Shown here piece after piece: positions 15,668 through 24,466 of a stretch of DNA of 38,537 bases; position 1 is the stretch's first letter, and each line of letters begins with the position of its first letter. The stretch is from Paraburkholderia lacunae. Lineage in GTDB: Bacteria; Pseudomonadota; Gammaproteobacteria; Burkholderiales; Burkholderiaceae. The position numbers were made by a program, and so were the translations under genes. Under the pieces are notes generated by a model. It was given only the letters and a program-made list of their open reading frames with translations. It was not told the origin of the DNA and ran no database searches. The DNA is taken from NCBI RefSeq assembly GCF_003353175.1, contig NZ_QHKS01000046.1, positions 1-38,537 of the forward strand. Reading direction: 5' to 3'.

Positions 15668-17932
15668 ATGGCAACAGTCAACGACGTCACCCAGCTGAAC
15701 CGGATCCCCGTATTTTCAATCGCTACGCCCACCACCACGCAGGATGTCGTCGAGGTGCTCACCCAGACCAATCTGCCGGTGTCGGTAGGCGGCGGCCACT
15801 TCAGCATGGGCGGGCACACCGCAAGTCCGGGCACCCTGCATCTGGACATGCGCAAGATGAACCGTGTGCTGCGCTTCGAACCGCACACGTCGGCGATTCG
15901 CGTGCAGGCCGGCATCCGTTGGTGCGACATCCAGCGCTTTATCGATCCGCACGGCCTGTCTGTCAAGATCATGCAGACCTATGCGAACTTCACAGTGGGT
16001 GGTGCGCTTTCGGTAAACGCGCACGGGCGGTACATGGGACTGGGACCGGTCGTGCTGTCGGTACGGGCGATTACGCTCGTGCTGGCCAACGGCGACGTAG
16101 TCAACGCCACGCCCACCGAGAACACCACGTTATTCAATGCGGCGATCGGCGGATATGGCGGCGTAGGCATCATCACTGAAGCCGAACTTGACCTTGTGCC
16201 CAACACGCGGGTGGAGCGCAGCGACCGCAAAATGCCTACCGCCGATTACAAGACATGGTTCGATACGAACGTGCGCAGCCATCAAGATGTGATCTTCCAC
16301 AATTTCGACCTCTATCCGCCGCGCTACACGCGCGGCCGGGCGATCAGCTGGACGGTCACCGACGAGCCGGCCACGTCGGCACGTCTGCAACCGCTCAGTC
16401 GCGGTTTTCTTGCGGCGAAATACTTTCTATGGGCCATCACTGAAACACCGCTTGGCAAATTCCGTCGCGAGTTTCTGTACGACCCGCTGCTGCATTTCGG
16501 CAAGAAGGTCCATTGGCGCAATTACGAAGCCGGTTACGACGTAGCCGAACTCGAACCAGTCGGCCGCCGCCGGCGCACGTATGTGCTGCAGGAGTACTTC
16601 GTGCCCGTGGACGCCGTCACGCGATTTGCCGAGGCACTATCGGCGATCCTTTCGCGGCATCGGGTGAACGTGGTCAACATTTCGATCCGCCACGCGCTCG
16701 CTGACAACCGCACCGTCATGGCGTGGGCGCGCGGCGAAACTTTTGCCTTCGTGCTCTATTACAAACAGCGCACCCGGGCGAATGCGATAGAGCGCGTGGC
16801 AGTCTGGACGCGCGCGCTGATCGATGCAGTACTCGCGGTGGGTGGCACGTACTATCTGCCCTACCAGCTGCATGCGACACACGAGCAGTTCCATCGTGCC
16901 TATCCGCGGGCACGCGAAATGTTTGCGCTCAAGGAGAAATTCGATCCGCAGTATCGGCTGCGCGGTGCGCTGTGGGACCGGTACTACGCTCCCGAACGAA
17001 GCGTACCGGAAGCGGCGTCTTTGCCGGCGGCCGCAACACCTGTTTCTTCGCTGGCCGTTGCGGCGAACCAGGCAGACCGCGATGGCACCCTGTTCGAAAC
17101 GATCTATCGCAGCGAGCGCGAAGCCGATCGTTTCTATGCGTTCCTGCAGAACATTTTCAATGTGCTGCCCGAAGACCGTTTGCATGCGTTGATTAAGACT
17201 TCAGCGACCGAACACACTGGCGACGAGCGCATCTATCGCGCGATCCAGGCGGGGCTCAAACCGATCACACCGCGCCTCGCGATGCTCACGCACGCGCTGC
17301 CGTCCCTGTCGATGCAGAAGGCCGAAATGGGCCGGCAAGCCGCCATGCTGCTGGGCGATGCGCCGTTGCAGGACTATGTCGAAATTGGCACGACAGGGCG
17401 CTACGTTCGGGCCATGAAGAAGTTTCTGCGGCTCAAAGGCAAGGTGACGCTGGTTCATGATGTACGGCCGGGAATGAGCCCGGTCGATATTGTCGAGCGT
17501 GGGCAGATCGGCTCGATCGGCGAGTTCCAGCCTTTGAACGACTACGCACCTATCGCGCTGCCTGCCGCTAGCGCAGACCTGGTAAGTTGCTTTGTCGGCT
17601 TGCACCACATGGCGCCGGCTAAGCTCGCACCGTTTCTCGACTCGATCGCGCGGATCGTTCGCCCGGGTGGCTATTTCGTGGTCCGCGATCACGATGTCAC
17701 GACGCCGACGATGGACGCATTCGTTGCGCTTGCCCATACGGTCTTCAACGCGGGCCTCGGCGAAACGTGGGAGACCAACCGGTCGGAGCTGCGTCATTTC
17801 GCCAGTGTGGACGACTGGATCTCACGCGTCGAAGCGGCAGGCTTTCGCCATACTGGCTTGCGCCTGACCCAGCAAGGCGATCCGTCGGACAACATCCTGA
17901 TGGCGTTCGTGCGCCTTGGAGAGGCCGCATGA
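15668..17932 (+). CDS. Fused FAD-linked oxidase and SAM-dependent methyltransferase
   Basis: 754 residues from ATG 15668. Residues about 15-170 are a PCMH-type FAD-binding domain (VSVGGGHFSMGGHTASPGTL, TVGGALSVNAHG and IGGYGGVGIITEAELDLVPN). A substrate-binding part runs to about 450 and ends, as in berberine-bridge/D-arabinono-lactone oxidase-like enzymes, with REMFALKEKFDPQYRLRGAL. After a Pro/Ala linker near 460-480, a second enzyme begins. The methyltransferase SAM loop is VEIGTTGRYV near residue 572, with SCFVGLHHMAPAKLAPFLDS near 640 and IVRPGGYFVVRDHDV. A single chain with both activities is unusual and suggests sequential oxidation and methylation of one substrate. It is coupled to the DUF805 gene upstream and overlaps the next gene by four bases. 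Confidence 0.85.
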   Translation: MATVNDVTQLNRIPVFSIATPTTTQDVVEVLTQTNLPVSVGGGHFSMGGHTASPGTLHLDMRKMNRVLRFEPHTSAIRVQAGIRWCDIQRFIDPHGLSVKIMQTYANFTVGGALSVNAHGRYMGLGPVVLSVRAITLVLANGDVVNATPTENTTLFNAAIGGYGGVGIITEAELDLVPNTRVERSDRKMPTADYKTWFDTNVRSHQDVIFHNFDLYPPRYTRGRAISWTVTDEPATSARLQPLSRGFLAAKYFLWAITETPLGKFRREFLYDPLLHFGKKVHWRNYEAGYDVAELEPVGRRRRTYVLQEYFVPVDAVTRFAEALSAILSRHRVNVVNISIRHALADNRTVMAWARGETFAFVLYYKQRTRANAIERVAVWTRALIDAVLAVGGTYYLPYQLHATHEQFHRAYPRAREMFALKEKFDPQYRLRGALWDRYYAPERSVPEAASLPAAATPVSSLAVAANQADRDGTLFETIYRSEREADRFYAFLQNIFNVLPEDRLHALIKTSATEHTGDERIYRAIQAGLKPITPRLAMLTHALPSLSMQKAEMGRQAAMLLGDAPLQDYVEIGTTGRYVRAMKKFLRLKGKVTLVHDVRPGMSPVDIVERGQIGSIGEFQPLNDYAPIALPAASADLVSCFVGLHHMAPAKLAPFLDSIARIVRPGGYFVVRDHDVTTPTMDAFVALAHTVFNAGLGETWETNRSELRHFASVDDWISRVEAAGFRHTGLRLTQQGDPSDNILMAFVRLGEAA

Positions 17933-18999
17933 TGAGGCAGTTGCGGAACGCGCTTCTCGCCATCGGTGTCGCGCTGACATTCGCCGCGCCGGTTGCGCAT
18001 GCGGAGGCGCCCGCGACACCGGGCACCTCATACCAAAGCCCCGTGCCTGCAGCGGATCGCCGCGGCACTGAGCAGACGCTGCTGACCTTTCCGGAGTGGT
18101 ATCTCGTGCACAGCCCCGCGGAGTACGCGCGGATCGTGCAATCCGAGCCGTCGCACGACTTTCCGTTTCTGGACCAGATCGGCCAGCTCTGGTCGAGCTA
18201 CGCGACCGTCACGCGCGAGCAGATGCGCGACAACTGCCCGCTCAATCCTGGTTACCACGTGATGATCTGGGTGATCGCATCGAGCACGACCGTGGAATAT
18301 GCGCTGCGCTCCCTCTACGAAAATACCGTGGGTCGCGCAAGCTGGCTGCTCGGCGGAAGGAAACTGACCGACGAAGACCGCTACGGCGCCCAGGCGGCTC
18401 AGGCGTACGTGGACTTTATCCGTCAGGAGCCCTGGTACCTGTTCGACTTCAGCGCGCGGCTGCGGCACCTGTGGAGCGACGTCCCGATGTGGGGGCCGGG
18501 ACTCGTGCGCAAATGGGAACGCCGCTACGCGTTGACCACCGAATACGCGATTAAAGCTGTGTACGGAAAACTGATCGAAAAGGCAACGCGGGCCGCCTAC
18601 ACACCGGCCCTGATGACGACCGATGTTGTTGTGGACCACCTGCCCGATGACTGGTCGGCACCGGCTCACGTCAGCGTGCTTGCCCGTCTGCCGGACGGTC
18701 GGGCGTTGCTTGCGTTGCCGCGCTATTTCGACTTCAGGCTTGCGGCGACATCGCTCGCGCAACAAGGTATTCATCTCACCGATATCGCCGGCAACACATC
18801 GGAGATCCTGGTCACGGTATGGATGAAAGACGACGCCGCGTTGCCGCACGGTAGCGGCCGTATGTTGTTCGAACAATCACTGACGATGCCTGCCCATACC
18901 CGACGCGTCGCGCTGCTGGTGCCGGTTCGCGGCCTGTCCGATTTTCTGGCGGCGGCCGGGAAGGACGGCCTGGTTACGGAGCATGTGTACGACTACTGA
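17929..18999 (+). CDS. Exported protein of unknown function, third gene of the FAD/methyltransferase operon
   Basis: 356 residues from the ATG at 17929 that overlaps the previous stop (ATGA); the ATG at 17932 is equally possible. GGAGAGG at 17918-17924 serves both. Signal peptide MMRQLRNALLAIGVALTFAA then PVAHA. The mature part begins with a conserved-looking LLTFPEWYLVHSPAEYARIV, and further on has FPFLDQIGQLWSSYATVT and EDRYGAQAAQAYVDFI. I know this type only as uncharacterised exported proteins. The tight coupling suggests it works with the oxidase/methyltransferase, perhaps on a lipid or envelope substrate (inference). Confidence 0.8.
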   Translation: MMRQLRNALLAIGVALTFAAPVAHAEAPATPGTSYQSPVPAADRRGTEQTLLTFPEWYLVHSPAEYARIVQSEPSHDFPFLDQIGQLWSSYATVTREQMRDNCPLNPGYHVMIWVIASSTTVEYALRSLYENTVGRASWLLGGRKLTDEDRYGAQAAQAYVDFIRQEPWYLFDFSARLRHLWSDVPMWGPGLVRKWERRYALTTEYAIKAVYGKLIEKATRAAYTPALMTTDVVVDHLPDDWSAPAHVSVLARLPDGRALLALPRYFDFRLAATSLAQQGIHLTDIAGNTSEILVTVWMKDDAALPHGSGRMLFEQSLTMPAHTRRVALLVPVRGLSDFLAAAGKDGLVTEHVYDY

Positions 19000-19522
19000 A
19001 GTGGCAGTGGATGTGAAGACAACGGAACAATGGTGAGGCATGGGCGAAACATAAAGTTACTGCATGGCGATGCGAGTTTGAAGCAGTTTGCTGCTATGCC
19101 GCCCTTGCGAAGTCGACATCAACTGTCTGATACAGCCGTAAAAAGCGATTGTCGCATTGTGACCGGACCGCGCCTGTCGGCGATCGACGGCAGTCGACCC
19201 TCAACCGTCATTCGTCCTGGCACCCTAGCTATGGCCGCTCTCCGCCGCGTCTACCGGTCATCGGAGCCGTTGTGCCGGTCGGCACGTTGTCGGCCGGAAC
19301 GGCTCTTTGGCGATTTTTCCCGATTATCCGGAGCCTCCTTGAATCCGGGCATTGCCCCTTGATCGGAAACCCCGTCTTTCAATCTCGAAGTCTTGGTAAG
19401 GCAGAACAACACCCGCCTGAACGAACTCGCCTTGTACTGCCATGATGATCCTTCGTATGTGCGATGGCGCGCAGAAGATTTCCGACGTGGGTTCATAGTA
19501 GTTTTGGTTGCCTTGATATGAG
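19000..19522. other. Non-coding region with a possible small minus-strand ORF
   Basis: About 520 bases before the kinase operon. The only frame with a decent ribosome binding site is a 39-codon minus-strand ORF at 19324-19443 (MAVQGEFVQAGVVLPYQDFE, then IERRGFRSRG), with AAGGA five bases before its ATG. It has no recognisable domain, and I rate it about one in four to be real. The remainder is frame-less. Confidence 0.3.
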
Positions 19523-19636
19523 GTGTGTGACCTGCGCAATCCCGGCATCAAATTCGCCATATTGACAGGTTCATCAGGATTGCTGCTTGCGGGCTGTGCC
19601 GGGAAGCACGAGGCATCACTCGCGAAGAGGGTTTGA
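19523..19636 (+). CDS. Possible 37-residue lipoprotein upstream of the histidine kinase
   Basis: Read from a GTG at 19523, this frame gives a 37-residue peptide whose core is GIKFAILTGSSGLLLAGCAG. It has a hydrophobic stretch ending in the perfect lipobox LLAGC, then KHEASLAKRV and a stop at 19634-19636. It ends nine bases before the kinase ATG (19645), so it may lead that operon. The ribosome binding site (tgagg) is poor. The size and form recall entericidin-like small lipoproteins, but no closer match is evident. It could also be the remains of a longer lipoprotein gene. Confidence 0.4.
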   Translation: MCDLRNPGIKFAILTGSSGLLLAGCAGKHEASLAKRV

Positions 19637-19644
19637 AGCGAACA

Positions 19645-21315
19645 ATGGTCATTATTCGGGGCAATTCCAGGTTTAGGCTCTTCCTGTACACCGGGTTTGT
19701 TGCATTGGCGTACTACGCAGGCGCAAAAGTAGGACTTGCTTATGCGATAGTGGGCGGCGCAGTGTCTCTGGTGTGGCCTTCCAGCGGCATCGCCCTTGTT
19801 GCGCTTCTCGCTCTGGGCTTCGAAGTTGCCCCCGGAATCGTCATTGGTTCCTTCCTGGCTAACGTGTCGGTGGGCGTGCCCTTGCCAGTGGCCGCGGTGA
19901 TTAGCACCGGCGCCATGGTTGCAGCCTTGACGGCAGCAATACTGTTGAACCGCGTAGCCCGATTCCAGATCACCCTCGACCGCATCAAGGACGTGTTAGC
20001 CCTCATCGTCCTGGCTGCGGTGCTCAGCACGGTAGTGAGTGCGCTGATCGGCACGACCGCCTTATTCGGAGGGGGCCTGGTGCCGGTCGCCGAGTACGGC
20101 GCAGCCTTTCTGAAATGGTGGCTCGGTGACATGATGGGCGTGCTGGTGGTGGCTCCGCCCCTGCTCAGTTTCCTCGCGTATCCGAACCCCATCCGTTCGG
20201 CGGCGCAGGCCGTGGAGGCGTGCGGACTGACCATTGCGACCTTCTGGGTGAGCTACCTCATTTTCGGCGCACCGCAACTTGCCGGACACGGCTACTATCC
20301 TGCAGCCTTGGCGGTCTTTCCGTTCATTATCTGGGCGGCTCTGCGCTTCGATCACCTGGGCACCAGTCTCGCGACCCTGATGGTCTCAGTCGTGGCCATC
20401 TGGGGTACCACCCGCGGCACGGGCCCCTTCGCCGCCAAATCTCCGGTGGATAGCCTCGTGAGGTGGTGCACCTTCGCGAACGTCGTGGCGATAACCGGAC
20501 TGCTGCTGGTGGCGGCACGTGCTCAGGAGAAGCGCGTCCATCGCCTGCTGCAGGCATCCCACATCGAATTGGAGCAGCGCGTCCACGAACGAACCGGAGA
20601 CCTGGAGAAGACAAACAATGAACTCAAGGAGGAGGTGGTGCAACGCCGTCTGCTGGAAGGAGAACTGATCCAGATCGGCGATCAGCAGCAGAGACTCTTC
20701 GGCCGCGAACTGCATGACGGACTTGGGCAACACCTGACGAGCCTGGGTCTGTACTGCGCCGCCTTGAATCAGAAACTGCAGACGCAGGGTCACCCAGCCG
20801 CCGCCGACGCCACTACCATCGTCGGATTGGTGAAGCAGGCGTCATTGATGACCCGCAGGATTGCCCACGGCCTGGACCCGGTCGCCATGGAATACGGTGG
20901 CCTTGCGGCCGCACTGCATGGGCTGGCGGAGACGGCTCGCACACTCAATGGCGTGGATTGCGTGCTGCGGATCGCGCCGGATGTGGACTTGCTGGACTCG
21001 CTGATGCAGATCAACCTCTACCGTGCGGCACAGGAAGCAGTCAACAACGCGCTGAAATATAGCCACGGCCGGCGCATCTGGATCGACCTGGAGGGCGCAG
21101 GCGGTTTGCAGACGCTTTCAATCAGTGACGACGGAGTGGGTGTCGGCCCGGAACAAATGGAGCGTGCCTCAGGACTGGGACTCCACAACCTGCGTCACCG
21201 GGCGAGCCTTCTGGGCGGCTCCTGCACGGTGGCCCGCAATGCCTGGGGTGGCACCACGGTCGCCATCAGCTATCCGATACCGGAGCGCCCAGACCATGCA
21301 CGGGAACTCGTCTAG
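19645..21315 (+). CDS. MASE1-domain sensor histidine kinase (NarX/UhpB type)
   Basis: 556 residues from ATG 19645 (an in-frame TTG at 19633 is the alternative). Residues 1-290 are a MASE1 sensor with about eight helices, including VSLVWPSSGIALVALLALGF and KWWLGDMMGVLVVAPPLLSF, both typical. A coiled coil (residues about 305-345) links to the HisKA_3 dimerisation domain, with phospho-acceptor H357 in GRELHDGLGQHLTSLGLY. The HATPase domain has the N box YRAAQEAVNNALKYSHG and G boxes DDGVGVG and GLGLHNLRHRASLLGG. It should phosphorylate the NarL-type regulator encoded by the overlapping next gene (20 bases). The signal sensed is unknown. Confidence 0.9.
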   Translation: MVIIRGNSRFRLFLYTGFVALAYYAGAKVGLAYAIVGGAVSLVWPSSGIALVALLALGFEVAPGIVIGSFLANVSVGVPLPVAAVISTGAMVAALTAAILLNRVARFQITLDRIKDVLALIVLAAVLSTVVSALIGTTALFGGGLVPVAEYGAAFLKWWLGDMMGVLVVAPPLLSFLAYPNPIRSAAQAVEACGLTIATFWVSYLIFGAPQLAGHGYYPAALAVFPFIIWAALRFDHLGTSLATLMVSVVAIWGTTRGTGPFAAKSPVDSLVRWCTFANVVAITGLLLVAARAQEKRVHRLLQASHIELEQRVHERTGDLEKTNNELKEEVVQRRLLEGELIQIGDQQQRLFGRELHDGLGQHLTSLGLYCAALNQKLQTQGHPAAADATTIVGLVKQASLMTRRIAHGLDPVAMEYGGLAAALHGLAETARTLNGVDCVLRIAPDVDLLDSLMQINLYRAAQEAVNNALKYSHGRRIWIDLEGAGGLQTLSISDDGVGVGPEQMERASGLGLHNLRHRASLLGGSCTVARNAWGGTTVAISYPIPERPDHARELV

Positions 21316-21961
21316 CCCAGGCCGCGCGACTCAAATCCTGATCGTGGATGACCACCCCATCATCCGGGAGGGGATGACGCACCTGCTGAATCTGCAAGAG
21401 GACCTGCACGTCTGCTGTGCGGCCGGCAGCGCCGAAGAAGCCCTGGCGGCGATGGCCGGCCAACCCGACATGGCCATTGTGGACATCAGTCTGCAATCGG
21501 ACTCTGGCCTGGATCTTGTCAAGACCCTCCGCCACCGCTATCCAGATCTGGCAATCCTCGTCCTCAGCATGCATGACGAAAACCTGTTTGCCGAACGCGC
21601 ACTACGGTCCGGGGCAAACGGGTACCTGATGAAACTCGAGGCCACCGAGCATGTCGTGAGCGCCATCCGCGAAGTGCTGGCAGGCAATATTTATTTGAGC
21701 GCCGCTATGCATGAAAAGCTGGCGCGGTCCCTTACGGGTCCCAAAAAAATGCCGGCGGGCCCAATTGCAAGCCTTTCGGAACGGGAATTCGAGGTCCTGC
21801 ACCTGATCGGACTCGGCTTCAGTACCCGCGAAATCGCCGCGAAACTGAATCGGAGCGTCAAGACCATCGAGGCACATCGGGCCAACATCAAGGAAAAGCT
21901 GAATATCCGTAGCGGCAACGAGCTGATGCGCTTCGCCATTCAGTGGATCGAGAGCCAATAG
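21296..21961 (+). CDS. NarL/FixJ-family response regulator
   Basis: 221 residues from ATG 21296, overlapping the kinase gene. Receiver domain: acidic pair in LIVDDHPIIREGM, phospho-acceptor D63 in MAIVDISLQSDSGL, and K in GYLMKLEATEHV (the position is shifted relative to the common KD/KG form). The LuxR-type helix-turn-helix at about 160-215 reads SLSEREFEVLHLIGLGFSTR, then EIAAKLNRSVKTIEAHRANI. Together with the MASE1 kinase it forms a complete two-component system. The nearest downstream genes are a DUF4148 protein and lrgAB, which are possible targets. Confidence 0.92.
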   Translation: MHGNSSSPGRATQILIVDDHPIIREGMTHLLNLQEDLHVCCAAGSAEEALAAMAGQPDMAIVDISLQSDSGLDLVKTLRHRYPDLAILVLSMHDENLFAERALRSGANGYLMKLEATEHVVSAIREVLAGNIYLSAAMHEKLARSLTGPKKMPAGPIASLSEREFEVLHLIGLGFSTREIAAKLNRSVKTIEAHRANIKEKLNIRSGNELMRFAIQWIESQ

Positions 21962-22574
21962 GGCGGGGCCCGGTCACTGAATACGGCAATCCCTTAGCCT
22001 CGTTTAGGAAAAGTGCCTTATTCACGCGCATGCGGTCAGCGCATAGAGTGCAGTGATACCTGCCGGCGTGCCGCAACACGTGGACGGGCTGGGCAGTCGA
22101 AACCCAGCAGTTCCACGAGGACCGTCGCCATGAACACCAATATCCATTGAACCATTGTAGTCCTGAATTTCGCACTGTCCTGGTCCTATGGATGGGCCGT
22201 GGGAAATAGGACTCGTCCATCCAGACAGAGCCTTGAGCTGGCTTGCGTGCGCTACGCCGACGCTCTGCATACAGATCACAAAAATAATTCCAATATCGTT
22301 CCAACTGGAACAACCGGCAGAACTTTCATAAACACCAAGGAAGTAAATTGCAGGGGATGAAAATAGATCCTGGTTGGATGCCCCGGTCCTATCCTGGAGC
22401 GGTCGCGATACAAAAAGGAGATAACTCGCGAATAAAGGAAATTCTGCCCTGGTATTGCAAGAGCGTGCCGAGTCCTTGCAAGAACCTTCGATGCCTTTCG
22501 AAGCGGCACGAAATCCTGGCGCCAACTGCTTGATTCGATTGGCGTCGGGCATGTCATACACCATTCTGGAAAAT
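21962..22574. other. 613-base intergenic region with a 14-bp palindrome
   Basis: No convincing gene. It holds GTTCCAACTGGAAC at 22298-22311 (perfect 6-bp arms, 2-bp centre) in a locally AT-rich stretch (22275-22300), a plausible operator for the downstream DUF4148 gene. Frames on both strands are short and have no usable ribosome binding site. Confidence 0.4.
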
Positions 22575-22841
22575 ATGATGAAAACTCTGACTTTGATCCC
22601 TATTGCCGCATTGGCGTTGTGCACCACGCTGGCCTATGCGGGCGACGACGCTGGCATAGCGAGTACGGCAACCGACAGCAACGCAGCCATGACGTCGGCC
22701 GCAGTCGGCGGCACGCCCGGGGGCGGTAGTATGAGCGGTGCCCACGTTGGCAAGACTCGCGCGGATGTCTATCAGGAATTGCAGCGCGCCCAGAAGGACG
22801 GCACGCTGGATCGCTTGAACGCGCTCTACGGCGGGCAATGA
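22575..22841 (+). CDS. DUF4148 small secreted protein
   Basis: 88 residues from ATG 22575 (ATG 22578 also possible). Signal peptide MMKTLTLIPIAALALCTTLA then YAGDD. A Ser/Thr/Gly-rich middle follows (SNAAMTSAAVGGTPGGGSMS), then the DUF4148-type end KTRADVYQELQRAQKDGTLD before RLNALYGGQ. This family is abundant in Burkholderiaceae; its members are periplasmic and their role is unknown. The ribosome binding site is weak. A short hairpin CGGG-ATG-CCCG followed by accTTTTTT lies at 22851-22870 and may terminate the transcript. Confidence 0.8.
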   Translation: MMKTLTLIPIAALALCTTLAYAGDDAGIASTATDSNAAMTSAAVGGTPGGGSMSGAHVGKTRADVYQELQRAQKDGTLDRLNALYGGQ

Positions 22842-22850
22842 GCAGATGCA

Positions 22851-22870
22851 CGGGATGCCCGACCTTTTTT
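22851..22870 (+). terminator. Short hairpin plus T6 after the DUF4148 gene
   Basis: CGGG (22851-22854), loop ATG, CCCG (22858-22861), then ACC and six T (22865-22870). The stem is only four pairs, so it is a weak terminator, but its position ten bases after the stop is right. Confidence 0.4.
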
Positions 22871-22990
22871 GCTCACCGCAATGATGACTATTGCCAACGG
22901 GTGAACTAGTTCTGGCATGACGGCTTTCACCCACTTTGCCGTGCTTCGCTGGTGGCTCAACGTGTGCGCGTCCGAATCGAAGGTGACCCG

Positions 22991-23431
22991 ATGATCAAGA
23001 CGTTCACTGTGCTTCTCGCCTGCCAGTGCCTTGGCGAATTAATAGCCTACGCCGGGAACCTGCCGATTCCCGGCGCGGTTATAGGGTTGATTCTCTTATT
23101 AGCCTCCCTGAGTCTCCGCCCCGGCCTTTCATCCGCCATTGAGAGCGACTCTCTAGCCCTGCTTAGGTTTCTGCCTCTTTTGTTCGTCCCAGCAGGAGTC
23201 GGCATCATGGTCTTTGCCGGCCGCGTGGCTCATGACCTGCTCCCGATGGCCCTGTCCGTTGTTGTGAGTACGGCGCTAACAATCGTCGTTACCGCGCTTG
23301 TCGGCCAAGGCTTGTGCGCTTTATGGCCCCCGCGCGCTGCACCGCTGACAACACCGTTTGCATCGGCGCTCCATGCTGACGGAAACACAGCGCCTGCGGC
23401 TGCCGAGATTGCGAAGGTTGATACACCGTGA
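22991..23431 (+). CDS. lrgA: LrgA/CidA-family membrane protein
   Basis: 146 residues from ATG 22991, with AAGGTG five bases ahead. It has four membrane helices and the family hallmarks LACQCLGELIAYAGNLPIPG, AVIGLILLLASL and FLPLLFVPAGVGIM. LrgA/CidA proteins are holin-like small membrane proteins that act with LrgB/CidB. Recent work on the family links them to export of small metabolites such as pyruvate or glycolate, as well as to lysis control. The C-terminal 30 residues are polar and Ala-rich. The stop overlaps the GTG of the next gene, so the two are translated together. Confidence 0.85.
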   Translation: MIKTFTVLLACQCLGELIAYAGNLPIPGAVIGLILLLASLSLRPGLSSAIESDSLALLRFLPLLFVPAGVGIMVFAGRVAHDLLPMALSVVVSTALTIVVTALVGQGLCALWPPRAAPLTTPFASALHADGNTAPAAAEIAKVDTP

Positions 23432-24162
23432 ACGTTCATCAGAGCATCGCGTCCGCGTGGAGATTTCTCGGAACAACACCGCTTCTTTGGCTGACCCTCA
23501 CGTTCCTCGCGTACGCGATCGCGCAGGTCGTCCACGGTTCGCTAGGAAAAAGTGCGCTCGCGAATCCCGTGTTAATTGCAGTAGCGCTTTTGATACTTGC
23601 CTTGCGTGAATCGAACACATCGTATGTCACCTACATGCAAAGCGCCCAGCCCATTCAATTTTTGCTCGGACCGGCAATCGTCGCGCTCGCTATACCGATG
23701 CACCGACAATTGCCTAAATTGCGCCGGCTAGCCCCGCAGTTGGCTGGCGCACTTGTGGCGGGATGTGCGACGGGCATCTCATCGGCCGTTTTGATCCCAC
23801 AGCTCCTGGGAGCCACGGGTCAAATACTTGCCACTATTGCTCCGAAGAGCGTTACGGCAGGAATTGCTATCCGTATTTCCGAGAAAATCGGCGGGTTGCC
23901 GTCGCTGACGGCAGTCCTTGTGATCATGACCGGCATCACTGGCGCGGTGATTGGCAGCGGCCTTTTGAGGTTGACTCACGTGTCGAGGCATGACCTGGGT
24001 GGCTTCGCACTGGGTGTCGCGTCCCATGGAATCGGCACTGCCCGTGCGTTGCAGATGAGTGAAGAAGCCGGCGCATTTGCAGGCCTCGGGATGGGCCTGA
24101 ACGGAATTCTGACGTCCTTTATCCTGCCAATTATTTATCCAATCCTGAGCGGTTTTTCCTGA
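23428..24162 (+). CDS. lrgB: LrgB/CidB-family membrane protein
   Basis: 244 residues from a GTG that overlaps the previous stop (GTGA). It has several helices and the family landmarks FLLGPAIVALAIPMHRQL, TIAPKSVTAGIAIRISEKIG, LVIMTGITGAVIG and GFALGVASHGIGTARALQM. The PKSVT and SHGIGTA segments are diagnostic of LrgB. It is the partner of the LrgA-like protein, and their joint role is metabolite export or envelope/lysis control. The pair stands after the two-component system and the DUF4148 gene but has its own leader of about 150 bases. Confidence 0.88.
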   Translation: MNVHQSIASAWRFLGTTPLLWLTLTFLAYAIAQVVHGSLGKSALANPVLIAVALLILALRESNTSYVTYMQSAQPIQFLLGPAIVALAIPMHRQLPKLRRLAPQLAGALVAGCATGISSAVLIPQLLGATGQILATIAPKSVTAGIAIRISEKIGGLPSLTAVLVIMTGITGAVIGSGLLRLTHVSRHDLGGFALGVASHGIGTARALQMSEEAGAFAGLGMGLNGILTSFILPIIYPILSGFS

Positions 24163-24466
24163 CGAGACAGACCCGCTTCGCTGCTTCATTTGCAACACTC
24201 CTTCTGCTCGCGCAGTCTTCGTGTGTTGCATCCACCGGTTGAATCCGCACCGACGGCCCGCCGGATGGCATCGCTCAACGAAGGGCCGCTTCCAGCCGTG
24301 AAACCGACTTTCGAATGTCCGCGTGACGGCGTCGATGAACGTCAGAAGATGGCCGCTTGGAGCCCGACACATCGGACGCAAGTCGGACCCTTAACCGCCC
24401 TCCAATCGGTACGAAAGCAAACGTTCGAGCAATCAACGTCTGCGCCCATCCGGGTAGCCGTATCGA
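24163..24466. other. Intergenic region with insertion-sequence scar
   Basis: 300 bases without a gene. Bases 24226-24248 are identical to 33328-33350. The plus-strand frame around it (HPPVESAP) matches the same frame at the second copy. The remainder has no recognised content. Confidence 0.45.
24226..24248 (+). repeat. 23-nt direct repeat, copy 1 (also at 33328-33350)
   Basis: ttgcatccaccggttgaatc followed by cgc, present twice in the window in the same orientation, 9.1 kb apart, each time inside degraded sequence. It contains the near-palindrome aaccggt/accggtt. It is probably the end or a conserved piece of an insertion sequence. Confidence 0.6.

Noticed and set aside
18028..18876. Long minus-strand open frame of 282 codons
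   Set aside because: It lies antisense inside the exported-protein gene, is rich in Arg/His/Val as expected for a shadow, and has no ribosome binding site.
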